A model generated the notes under the pieces. The model worked only from the letters and a program-made list of their open reading frames with translations, had not been told where the DNA came from and did not search any database. A DNA stretch of 64,000 nt from positions 6,448,803 to 6,512,802 of the forward strand of contig NC_061129.1 of NCBI RefSeq assembly GCF_905220365.1, in the 5' to 3' direction. The stretch's first letter is position 1. Each line of letters starts with the position of its first letter. Shown here piece by piece: positions 48,588 to 60,500 of this stretch. The position numbers and the translations under genes were made by a program. Origin of the DNA: Vanessa cardui (lineage: Eukaryota; Arthropoda; Insecta; Lepidoptera; Nymphalidae).

Positions 48588-51500
48588 TTAATCAAAATCC
48601 AATTGGCGGAAAGATCCTTCAACTCCAAATAAACTCTCTGCCGTCTTCGGCTTCCCTGGTCGCTTCGATTCGTCCGTTCCGTTCTTCATCTCTTCCTTTA
48701 ACCATGAATCGTATTCTATCTTTTTATTGTTCCAATACTCTGTAAATGAATTTTATGTATGAAACATTACAGATACTATTTTATACTAAAATCAAATCAA
48801 ATCAATTTTATTCAAGTAAACTTCACAATGAAGCGTTTTTGAATCGTCAATAATGAAATACTACCACCGTTTCGGAAAGCAGCTTCTAGCGAAAAGAAAC
48901 GGCAAGAAACTCGCATAGTTGCTCTTTTCAAATAAACAGATTTACAATGCTGTTATTTACAATAATTAGTGTCCTATGATGGAACCCGGGCCTAACGCCA
49001 GGCGTTTCTTTCTAAAAGTACTCTTTTAATAAATAATATGATTTATTTATTACTTTAGTCTTAATAATCTTTTTAAATTTGAAAATAGATCTTATTATAT
49101 AATACTTAAATACTTATGTTAAATAATATTTAGTAATATGTATTTGCGGAAAACGAAAATTCAATTTTTGGTCTGTTTAATAGCTTGTAGACGACTCTTT
49201 CTAAACTTATAAAAGTACAGGAATGACCTTGTAAGTTTGCAAGAGAATACCGATTGAACATAATTAAATATAAGATTTGTACCTATTATTTCTTCAACAG
49301 ACGCCGAATCTCCTCCATATTCCTTAGGCAGAATTGACTTCGGTATATTTTTATATAATTCTTCGTAATTTTGATACACATAGATCTAGAAAAGTTTATA
49401 AAATTTGAAACCAAAAATAAACAGTTGACTGTTTTTGTAAATCTATATTTTTTAATTAATAACAATGTATTTGAGTGGTTGAGTTGTGACTCCTTACACG
49501 GCCAACCGTAGGAGTTAAAATGTTAAATTCTTAGTGACTGTAGTTACACTCACACTTGCGTTAAAATATACACACAATGATTATCTTTTAACGTCAAAAT
49601 TGTTTTATACCAATGAAAAAAAAAATCAATAAAAAAAAAACCAATGTAGGCCACTGAACATCTTTTCACAACTGAATTGTATAAATGCAGCCGTAGATGA
49701 TATCATTAATATTAAATATTATATTATGTATAAAGAATATTTACTCTATTCCGATTTTTTTCATTTAAGAAATTCTTCATTGTATTTAATACTCTCTCAA
49801 AGGCGGCCGGTGCATTTACAAAGTGTGTTCCCTTCATACGTATTGGTGCAGCTTCCTGAAAAATACACAAATATGTAATTCTTATTAACATTAAATTAGG
49901 GAATTATTTAAGTAAATGTATCAAAATACATAATACTCAGAATACATATGAATATACGAATATTTTAAGTATTTGTTTATCTACAGAACTTCATTGCTTA
50001 AAATTGAGCAGTTCTAATGAATAGAAGAACCTCAAACTCATATTGTTCTCGGTACTGAAGAGATACTTTAGTTGGGTTAATAATATGGTTGTCCAAACGA
50101 AATAATTTTAACTTATAAAACTTTACAAGAAACTTATAAATGATTATGATCTTGACCAGCACTGCTACATTCTATTAGTGTTCCTTTTATAGTTTTATAT
50201 TTAATATGAAATAAACAAACATACCTGCGAGCTATATACCATCTTTTTCATGATCGATGGAGTCATTTGTAACAGATGACCGATCTTCACATCTTTCAAA
50301 TCGATGATCCATTGATTGCCGGAGATTACACTTTTGTCGTCATCGAAAAGTAAAATCTAATAAATAAATAAAATTAATATATTTTAACTAATGCAATTCA
50401 AATTTTAAAATTTCAATTAAAAAATATAATATAATATATGCCTATATTTAAAATGCATTCATTTACGTCAAATTATATAAAATATACGAGTAAAATATTC
50501 ATAGTATTATGTAGTGTATCTTTAATAAACATCGATTATCATAAGATCTTCAAATACCTTTTGAATTATTGACGTTACAGAGTAAAAATCAGCGACGTTA
50601 TGTGTATCGGGATCATATTTGCCGGGACGAATTATTCCTGTCCGCGGAGATGTTGGAGTCTCTGTGTCGAGTAGCATTAAGTATGCGCTATAAATTAATA
50701 AGTCAAATTATTGAATGTTCGTAGTGGATTTTGTTATCTAGGTCGGCAGTCTGACAAATGTCATTTTGTGCCTATGAATACACTCAGGGCCGTATTTAGG
50801 GGAGGGCAACCGGGGCAACTGCCCTGGGGCCTCCACATGAGAGGGGGCCACAGTTTTCAGCAAGTTAACAAATACTGAGATATAGTCAAATTATAATAAT
50901 GTTACTATTTAATATTTTAACAGAACCGATACAAATACGAAACAATTCATAGCTTACTGATTGAAATAAAAAAAACTAATTAATTCATAATAATATAATT
51001 ATTAGGGTGTTCACGCTTCTGTTTGTCTAGGGCCCTCACTGCTTTGTGGCCCCGAGGCCTCCACACCTTTAAATCCGACTCTGAATACACTGAACCCTAC
51101 CCTCCAAAAATACTACACGGAAGCCAAAAATACTAAGTATTTTTTACCACTTCGCAGTAAAATGTATGGCAAGTGGGTGTTATGAAGCCCTATCACCAAC
51201 TAATTATATAGTCCATCATTATATAAATTCAAAAATGAAATATAGAAGTTTTTTCGTACGAAATGACTGGACTTATAAAAGTATTCGTAAAAAAATAAAT
51301 TATTTATTTAATAATTTACCCGTTATTCATATATGTATCAAATTTTGCGTCGTCATGTTGGACGTTGTAAATTTCTGGCGCGAGGCCGCGCAGTGAATAG
51401 TAAAGATCCAACTTTTCCTTTGTTCTCTCGAGGCTGTACTTACAACCCCTCAGAAATGCTACAAGCCATTGATCATCTGAAACGTCAAAGGTCGTTTTTT

Positions 51501-51809
51501 TCATTTAAACATTATATTTTATTAATAATAAAGTCATCAATTATTTATTTCAATTATTTATATTCAATGAGAATAATATAACACGAATTTATTCTTTACC
51601 TAAATATAATACATTATTTATTTTTTAAATATGTTTGACAAAGGATTAATTACTAGAAATAAAAATATACCTGTGCAAGCTCGTAAATGCGGTTGTTTTG
51701 ATAGCCAATCCTTAATGTGTTGAAGATCACTCGCGATCCTATTCGGATCTTCGTTCAGCTCCACCCGGGCCTTTTCTGCGAGTTCGGGTGTCAAAGGCCG
51801 AATATTCAT
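48588..51809 (-). CDS. CT-F: CRAL-TRIO (alpha-tocopherol-transfer-like) protein, seven exons
   Basis: Predicted 307-residue lipid-ligand carrier and the right-hand end of the array. Coding exons are 51809-51671, 51476-51320, 50687-50558, 50356-50225, 49855-49745, 49385-49283 and 48739-48588, all GT-AG with the same phases as CT-E. The N-terminal domain carries DDQWLVAFLRG (47-57). In the ligand domain the usual LLMEDD reads LLFDDD (144-149), and LPKEYGG lies at 242-248. The tail is LFGVEGSFRQLDFD. It pairs with CT-E by sequence. Intron 2 contains a 299-bp hAT-type MITE, and intron 6 contains a dispersed repeat. No acceptor precedes the ATG, so the leader may be unspliced. Confidence 0.92.
48785..49020 (+). 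repeat. Dispersed lepidopteran repeat in CT-F intron 6
   Basis: Starts 'atcaaatcaattttattcaa' and includes 'taccaccgtttcggaaagca' and 'aaacggcaagaaactcgc', the core of a repeat common in Lepidoptera. Fragments of its start also occur near 2812-2870 and 7770-7830. Noncoding here. Confidence 0.6.
50785..51083. mobile_element. hAT-type MITE with perfect 8-bp target duplication
   Basis: The left end CAGGGCCGTATTTAGG and the inverted right end CAGAGTCGGATTTAAAGG form imperfect terminal repeats of hAT type. The element is flanked by aatacact at 50777-50784 and again at 51084-51091, an exact 8-bp duplication, as hAT transposases make. At 299 bp it is too short to code for anything. It lies in intron 2 of CT-F. 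Confidence 0.9.
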
Positions 51810-51810
51810 T

Positions 51811-54530
51811 ATTTAAATTTAATTATTTAATTCCAACTCCGTTATTCGATTATTCGAACACCTTATAATAATAAAATACTCAAGTCTAACCTCACAACGA
51901 TTGAATTATTGTGATATTTGTGTACTATCTTAGATTTGTTATCGATTTAATGTTCAATGTCTGATAAGTACGCTACATACTAGAGGACATTTCTAATTTT
52001 GATCTTTAAATTAATTGCACTTATATAATATTAAACCGATTATCACATAATCTCCTCATATCAGTCTAGATTTACAGCGTAGTAACATTTATGTGATTTT
52101 AACAAGATTTAATTTAATGTAATTTATAATGTTTGTATTTTTAAATGTTGGGACAGTGAACTACAATATTCTTAGTTTATACATGTTTTCTTTTTATATT
52201 TTAATAATCATTATTATCCCGCAGCATTATATAGCAGAGGGAAATTTACGGGCTGTTACTTTACTTTTTTTTTACTTTATCATTATTCATTACCCTCTAT
52301 TTAGTACACAAAATATTACGCGGTTTAAAAACAGAAAGAGCTATTATACAATTATTGAAGAAGATTATTGGTATTGCAATACATCTGTGGTATTTTTCTT
52401 ATAACAAACTACGTTTGATTTATCTGTTAATATAATAAAAATGAAAATTCAATAAGACCTTTCGAAAATAAACAAAAATCATAATTTATCTCTCGAGCGT
52501 ATATTTTACATTCTGTAAGACATACATATTGTATCTTGTTTAAATCACCTCTATGGGTAATTAAATAAATAAAATTATATGCGGCTTAGTTAGGCAATCG
52601 TTAAACTCTGACGGCGGCGTGCTGTCTGCTCTGGATTAAAGTAAATAAACTACAGGCCGACTTCACAGCCTGCCCCAAAACCAAAATAATTATGTGGAAA
52701 TAATTTCGGTGAGATCGTCTTTCAAGCGAATGCGTCACTGAAAATTTTAACTTTCGTACGCAATTCTTACTACAGTGAAACACGAATCGATATATTTTTA
52801 TTTTTATTAAATGATGCATTGGATTATTATATTATACAGATTTTATTTTATATTGAAAACTGTTTGTGGACTAATAAAATAAACGCATTCAATTTTATTT
52901 AATAAAATGTTTATTTTTGGGTACATATTTACAATCACTAAGTACTACTTTTTACAACCTTGTTACGTTTATAATCTACGCTATGAAAGCTCGTGAGACT
53001 TTTGATAAACAAGTTGGTTTTCTTATTACAATATTAGTAGTCGTTTAGCCAATACTGACTAAGAGATCACTTCTTCAATATATATGGCATTAAACAATCG
53101 AAAACTAACGAAACAGTTATGTGAAACATGTAACAATTACGATTTATTAGACACACAATATGTTCGTATAATAGTGAATGTGTGATTTAGGAAAATAAGA
53201 AAGACTTGTAGATAATATACCACAAGACCCGCTCTCAAGCCTATGATGAAAAAACAGTGGTATTTTACCAAGAATTTCTGACAGTTGCTTGATCTCTTGA
53301 TCTCTTGAACATCATCGTAATGCCCACCAATCATTATATACCTATTTAAGTCGTTATTACTATAAGTAATTTCTTTGGGATTAAATGTACCTATATAATT
53401 AAAAATTACTTAAATAATCATCGTATATTCTTTTATATAAAACTATTTCTGTACAATTTACATCTTCCATAGTTTAAAAGAAATATAATTTAATGTTTGA
53501 AATTACTTGCATTCAATATAAATGAAAGTGAAATAAATTATTCAATAAATAAAAAGTATTACGGACCAAAACTAAATCAAACCTACACAACCTAATAATA
53601 AATATAAGTATGTTTATTGTCAACGCGTTACAATAAATTACACTATCAATAACTTTGTTAATACGCTTTATATAATATAAAAAATATGAAACTTTTAAAT
53701 AAGCATCATTCTTAATTTAATTGCATTTATAAAAGCTAGTGCAATGTGAATATTTAATAAACATAATTAATACTATAAATCACAAGCGTTGGACACTGAC
53801 TCATTTCTATTTAAAAAAAATCCAAACAGATTCATGTCAGTAATATGAAGCATTGGAATTATGACAACTAATGATATCGCTTAATACGCTAAATGAATAC
53901 AACATTTACAAAAGCCGATGGCATAGTGGATGGAACTCAAGAATCTTAAGTACAGATCGAAGGTTCAAACCCAGCAATAACTATTAAATTTTCTCCTGAA
54001 ATATATGTGTCGAATGAAAATCTACAACATGTATATTTAATTAAATTCAAAAGAGAGGGGGCCGTAGCCCGTAGTGTAATATTAAGAGGCTCTTTACTGC
54101 ACTGTACGATTAACGTTAACTATATTGTTATTTGTTATTATCCACAACTTGATACCTTGAGAAAATTAAGTTACAATGTAATCTACAATAAAAAATATAG
54201 TTTTTAATATGCTAAATCTATTAAATATTTAAACAAGACTTAGCGGTCTCTTTTTCTTTTAGACGCTATTCGTTTATAGTTAAATATTTTTAATAGTAAT
54301 ATATTTTACACAAGTTTTAATACGCTGTAAAATGTAATAAATGGTATTCACCAGATAAGTTAATACCAATGGAATTATACCAGCGTTACTGGAATCCATG
54401 TTCTCTTGTTGTTTTTCCTTATCGATACTTATAAATCGATTTTATTTATTATTATTAGGATTCACTAAAAATGTTCGTTCAAACATTTACTAACTCGTTA
54501 TTTATCTAGCATACGTCTTATTCTAGTGTA
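51811..54530. other. Intergenic region between CT-F and the kinase gene
   Basis: 2.7 kb, AT-rich. It includes the CT-F upstream region and a SINE copy at about 53910-54085. A short frame at 52129-52404 is hydrophobic and low-complexity, with a SINE tail fragment inside, and is not supported as a gene. Confidence 0.5.
53910..54085 (+). repeat. SINE copy
   Basis: A tRNA-like head ('gccgatggcatagtggatgg', 'aggttcaaacccagcaata') is followed by a degraded tail. Same family as 7205-7525. Confidence 0.55.
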
Positions 54531-54532
54531 CA

Positions 54533-57500
54533 TCAAAAGTTAGCGAACAATTTCAATTCGTCAGGATCGAGCGACCGCACGGCTTTCCAATCTGTTTCGG
54601 GGTACTCGTCGAAGTTTGATGTGTCCCCTTCGTAAGACACAGACGGCATAATCGGGGGCTAGAAAGATCAAATATTTACACAATTTATAAAATGTAGTAG
54701 TAATTATTATGTTCGCTACTTCAAATTTCAGAGCATCATATGTTTAGTTTGAATTTATATAATGGCGATAAAACTATCTCCAAATCTCCAAAAAAAAACA
54801 AGAGATTCTTGCCCAGCAGTGGGACATTTCCATTGTAACTTATCTTTTACTTTCCAATAAATTTACGAAATTATTACGAAAATGAATACTTAAAGTAAAT
54901 GAAAGGTTATATTAAAAAAGGAGGTTGTATACAAATTGTAATTACGAAAATTCTAAATTTAGCATCGTCTGTGGTCGTAATTCATCTTTTTTTATTTTTG
55001 TTTTTAATAATATAAAGTAGTTTAGTGTCTACCAGTGACAACCCTGGCAATTTACCTTTTAAATAATACAAGCTTAATTTGGATAGTTTAAAAATAATAA
55101 AAATAAAAAAAATATGCGATAAATATTATCGATAGACAAGAATTTCATTCCATCTTTCTAATGTACTTAGATAAAAACAAGTATATATAGTTTACTATAA
55201 AATGTAGGTATATCGGTAAATTATAAATTGTATTTAATTTGATACTACGAACTAACATTCTTAGTAACGGGAGAGGAAATGAGTTATTACTGCTAGACTA
55301 GTATTGCACCTCAGCAGTCAATTGCCTATAATTGTATCGTTTAAAAACAGTTGCTTATTGAAATTGGAACAAGGTTTGTTTATTTAATAATTCTTAATGT
55401 TTATGGTAAATGTATAAATATATAATTAAAAATCTACCTGTAATTTCTTCATGTATACATCAGCCCAGTCGATATGTTTGAACCATCTGTGCCGTTTCAC
55501 GTCTTCCGAACCGCACTGAAAATAACATTACAATAATTAAATCAATTTTGTAAATAAGATATTTTTTTATTACCATTTATGTCAATAACATAAGTTTTCA
55601 TATAAGACATATTTAGTTTTTTAGTTTTTTCCTCAATAAATTCATACAGCTTTAGGCTAAATCAGACCCACTTATTGACTTTTAAGTTTCAAGGTACATA
55701 AAGCGCTTATTGACACTCTGACTTTATTCACTACTTGACTACACCGATTTATGACAATACCACCATGCAAGGGTGCAGTATTCAAGAATACTTAAAATGT
55801 ATTATGTATTAAAATAGAACGCCTGAGACGCCTGCAGCTAAGACGTATATATTTTATGTTTAAAAAATTATTTATTAAAAAACGTAACAGGAAATCAATG
55901 ATTATTATTTTTTTAGTAAAAACTTGACGCTTTATAAGAGCAAGTCGAATTGTTAAGAATGTTTTGAATGTTTTTGTTTATAAATAAAAAGTTGAAAGTA
56001 TTTCTCATACAATGAATGTCCTATAAGTGAAACATCGGAAATAAACCAGAATGTAATAACGAACATTTAGACCGCCTTTCCATCATAGTAGCTAATATTG
56101 CTTTTGTAAACAATTCCTCTCATGTACATCAATCAATATCGTCGAGTCGTAATAAAATGGTTTCGAATTAAAGCGGTTTTGTTGTTATTGGCTTTCACGA
56201 CGTTCTGAGTAATTTAACATGATTAATTATAATTTTTTATGATCCGTATTATTCTCTGAGCCGCTGCCTATTACATTTGATTTGACGTGATTTTTTAAAT
56301 TGTATTAAGTATACCATTGGTTTATATTACGAAAATAACATAGTATTAACATTAATATTCAATTTTACCTCTTGTTGAAAATAATGTTATTATATTTTCA
56401 ATTTATAAATGGAATGCTTTCATCGTCAATTTGTCTTAAGGCTTATTTTATTTTTAATTAATTCAACAATTACTTATGCCTATATAGATATTTATATTGC
56501 AATAAATTAATATATTATATAGTGTAGACACTTTTTAGTGTCGTTGGATACTTGACTGATGGCTTTCTAAAGATTTCTGCAACATCGAAGCAAAAAGCTC
56601 GGTGAAAACGTCACACTACTAGAAACTGCAGTCATTTGAACACATTCCTAATACATACTCTCTCTTTATAAAGTAAAGTACCACATGAGTGTCCACTTAC
56701 TTGGAGAAAATCTTGAAAGTTTTCTAACGTTATTTGTACCTTCAAGACGAGAAATAGAGGCGGCACGGGCTTTACAACTGCCGTATTTGTCCACATTTTA
56801 ATATTCATCACACGATGTCTCGACCATTTATCATTTAAAGTAAGTCTAAATAGCATTCGAACTTCCGTTACGAATTATAAAACGAATGAGCATTGAATTT
56901 CAACGATAAAACAATAATTAATTTTATAGAAGTTTCTGATATTATTAAATTTAATATTTCAAAATGTACCTAAATTAATTTGTCCGTTACGTTTAAATTT
57001 TGTTATTTTAATGCAATTTGTAAAATGTTAGATTAGGAGTTAAATATGGAAACATCTGGAAAACAGCCAACTTTAAAAGCGAAGTACGTACGGCATTTTT
57101 TCTGCAGTACAAACTCGAATAAAAATCGTATGAGAACACAATTTATTTACAAAATTAAAGTGGGTTTAAATATTTCGTTCTGAATTACAATTGAAAAACA
57201 AGCCACTTAGATGCCATTATTTAATATAATTTAACGCGATGTTTAAAAAAATATAAGCCAAATTAAAAAAAAATGGAAACAATAATATTGCAATTTGTTC
57301 CACTTGCATAATTCTAGTGAAATATTAAAACGTTAGCCGATATATTTTTAGATTTTATTACACGTCCATTAAACAAAACCTACAAGAAACTAGTAAAATC
57401 TATTATTATAAATGTTTAGTTAGCAAAACGTTTATTGTCGTACAATAAAATGAACATGTAAACAAAATCGTAATATTAATATATTTCCTGTCTTCTTACA

Positions 57501-60500
57501 GAACGCAGTGTTGGATTACAGAATTATTAATTATTAATTTATATTCAAGTACTTACTTCAAATAAAACGCATCAAATGCTTAAAAAACAATTGAAAAATT
57601 CACCCGTACTAATGTGGATGAGTTGTGCCACGTGTTATTTAAATTGTAAATAGATCGAGCCTTACTTTTAAAACAATTTGATACTATACGGCGTCATTTA
57701 TATAATGCCACTCTTACAAAAATCTTTTAAGTAATCAATTCTATAATATAAAACAAAACCCTTCGATTACTTAAAGTAGTGCAGTGCGGATGATAAGTGT
57801 GTATCTCATAAATTATCTAAAGATAAATGAAAAAAAAAAAGATTTACCTTCATGTTGCCGAGCCTCTTAGTTCTGTCCTGTACCAATAGCTTTTTGATGA
57901 TGTCCTTGGCCACTGGATCGAGATGTCGCGGCCAATCCACGCGACCATTAAGAATTTTCTCATAAATTCCAAAAGGATTGTCGTCGTAGAAAGGAGGATA
58001 ACCCACGAGCATTTCATACACGAGAACTCCTGAAAAATATAATGTTATAAAGTATATAGCCATGCACTTTGTATTGTAAGCGTCATATTATGCAGCGTAC
58101 GATCAACATGTTTATTTAAAACAATTAATCTACCCAATCTATTTTCTAATGTGACATCTTTGATTTGTGAAAGACAATAAACTTTGAATGCGATATTTAT
58201 CAATATTGAATTTCCAATTCCATTGCCAAGGACCCCACATCACAGACAATCATACGCAAGCTCCTGTACAATAAATTATCTAAACGCATTTATAAGTCTG
58301 GCACCAAGTTGCGATTCAAATTAGACAGACGAAGCAATAAATCACTACAACATTAAATAATTATAATGTAAACATTACATTAAATGTCACCAGACGCCGC
58401 ACTATAAGCGGCGCATGCGCGTTGACGAAAAACAACGAGCTATCAACGTGATTTCTTCAACGTTAAGAATAGAATAAAGTTGTTTGACAATTTTACCAAA
58501 ATTATTTTACTCAGACGCGATATCGCTTTGTTTATGAACAGAATAAAACTATTCTGTCGTCATTTAGCTTATAATTTGAATAAATCGTTGTGAATTTTCT
58601 TATATATTTTGTCTCAAATATTGACCTGGAAACTTAGTCCGACTAAACCCGTATACAAAATTTACACATTTAATTTAAAATTTATTTATTTTAAAATTTT
58701 GCATTTCTAGATTAAGCCGGATTTTCAAAGGAACAGCAACAATATTAAGAATTAATATGTACGAAAGCTGTTTACATAGATGCAAAATAACGCGTTATAT
58801 ATCAACTTTTAATAATAATAGTATATCAAAACAAAATTGACACCACTAAACCAATAAAATTTAGGTTATCACCGATAAAACTTTTCCATTAATATCAAGC
58901 GATATTTAATTAATGGAAACCTCATGAAATTCATACGTTTTGTGAACCACTAATATAACATCATAACAACATATAAGTGTTAGACCATAAGTCAAAAGTG
59001 TCGTATAAAAATTACGTGCCCGCAAAACTTAATGGATCATTTCTGCTTGGTGTAACTTTCTAGTCATTATTCAAGGTATTCAAGAAAAATAATAATAAAA
59101 TATTGACGCTACAGCGTGTGTAGAATATAATATATTAGTATAAAATCCGTTTTATTAATATTTTTAATCGACTTGACACTGGAATACAATTTAACGTATG
59201 AGTATTTGTTTTTTTTTTAATCTATTGCAATTTAATCTTGACTCATTCGGAAATTAAAAAAATATGTTATTCACCAAAACAACCACCAAGAAGGCCTAAT
59301 ATTTTAAGGTAAAATATAACATTTTAGTGACCTTAACAGAAATGAGTCACATCGCGTGACCCGCCTTTTATTCAAGAACAGAGAAAAAACTCGCCTACAC
59401 GATAAATGAGTGCATTTAAATCATACTATTATTGTTTAATAAATGGTGATTTCATAGATTTTTTTGTTTGCCATAATGTAAAGTAATAAAATATTTTCTA
59501 ACGTACCATAATGACCAAATAATTAATTTTTACATTTTAGTTATTATTAAATTAATATTACAGGCACACAGTTATTTTAAATAACGAAAAAGCGATTAAA
59601 CGTTTTTTGACGGCTTATTTTAAAAAAATCGAATTTGTAGAAATGATGTGTATTGAAGAAATTAAACAATAAATATTTACCTAAAGCCCACCAATCAACA
59701 GCCTTGTTGTGACCTTTGCTCTGTATAATTTCGGGTGCGAGATACTCTGGTGTACCGCAAAGCGTCCACGTCCGATCCGTCAATTTTTTCGCAAAACCAA
59801 AGTCTGTGATCTTCAAGTGACCATCCTTTGCGAGCAACAGATTCTCTGGTTTTAAGTCTCTGTATACAATATTCCTAGCGTGAAGATATTCCAACGCAGA
59901 TACAATTTCCGCTGCATAGAAATTGCCTGTAACAAAAAGCATCGAACACATTAATATACTACTGTATGCTCTATACTGGCGGATAGTGTTTGTAATGAAT
60001 TACAAACTATTTATCTATCTTTTCAATTGTATTTGTTTGTTTGAAATAAAAAATAAATTAATCTTTGTAATTGAGGTATTCTTGCACATTATATTATAGG
60101 ATAATTCGTCAAGCAATCAACATTGTTCTTTTTTTTAAATGACCTCCGAAATCTATAGTTATACCTATACTCACTAAAATATGGTACCGTTTTTACAATT
60201 TATATTTCATTAAAAAAAGTTTATATCACAACACTACATTTAAAGTTTTTTTTTAGTTTTTAAATAGATATTCTACACGAGGCAATTTTTACAAGTATGT
60301 TAATATTTCACATGACTAATATTCATTTTGATTGCGCTGATATATTAAGTTATATTTAGTTCGTGTTGGTGTTTCTGTAACACGCACCTACACCAATTTC
60401 ATATAATATCAAGTTTTGATGACTTCTCGAGGGTGTAACAAACTATTTAAAATATATCAAGTACAAAAATGGATTATTTATGAATATATATTATGTATTT

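Noticed and set aside
52129..52404. A 91-codon plus-strand hydrophobic frame
   Set aside because: AT-rich sequence favours Phe, Ile, Leu and Tyr codons. The frame overlaps a SINE tail fragment, and no promoter or homology is visible.
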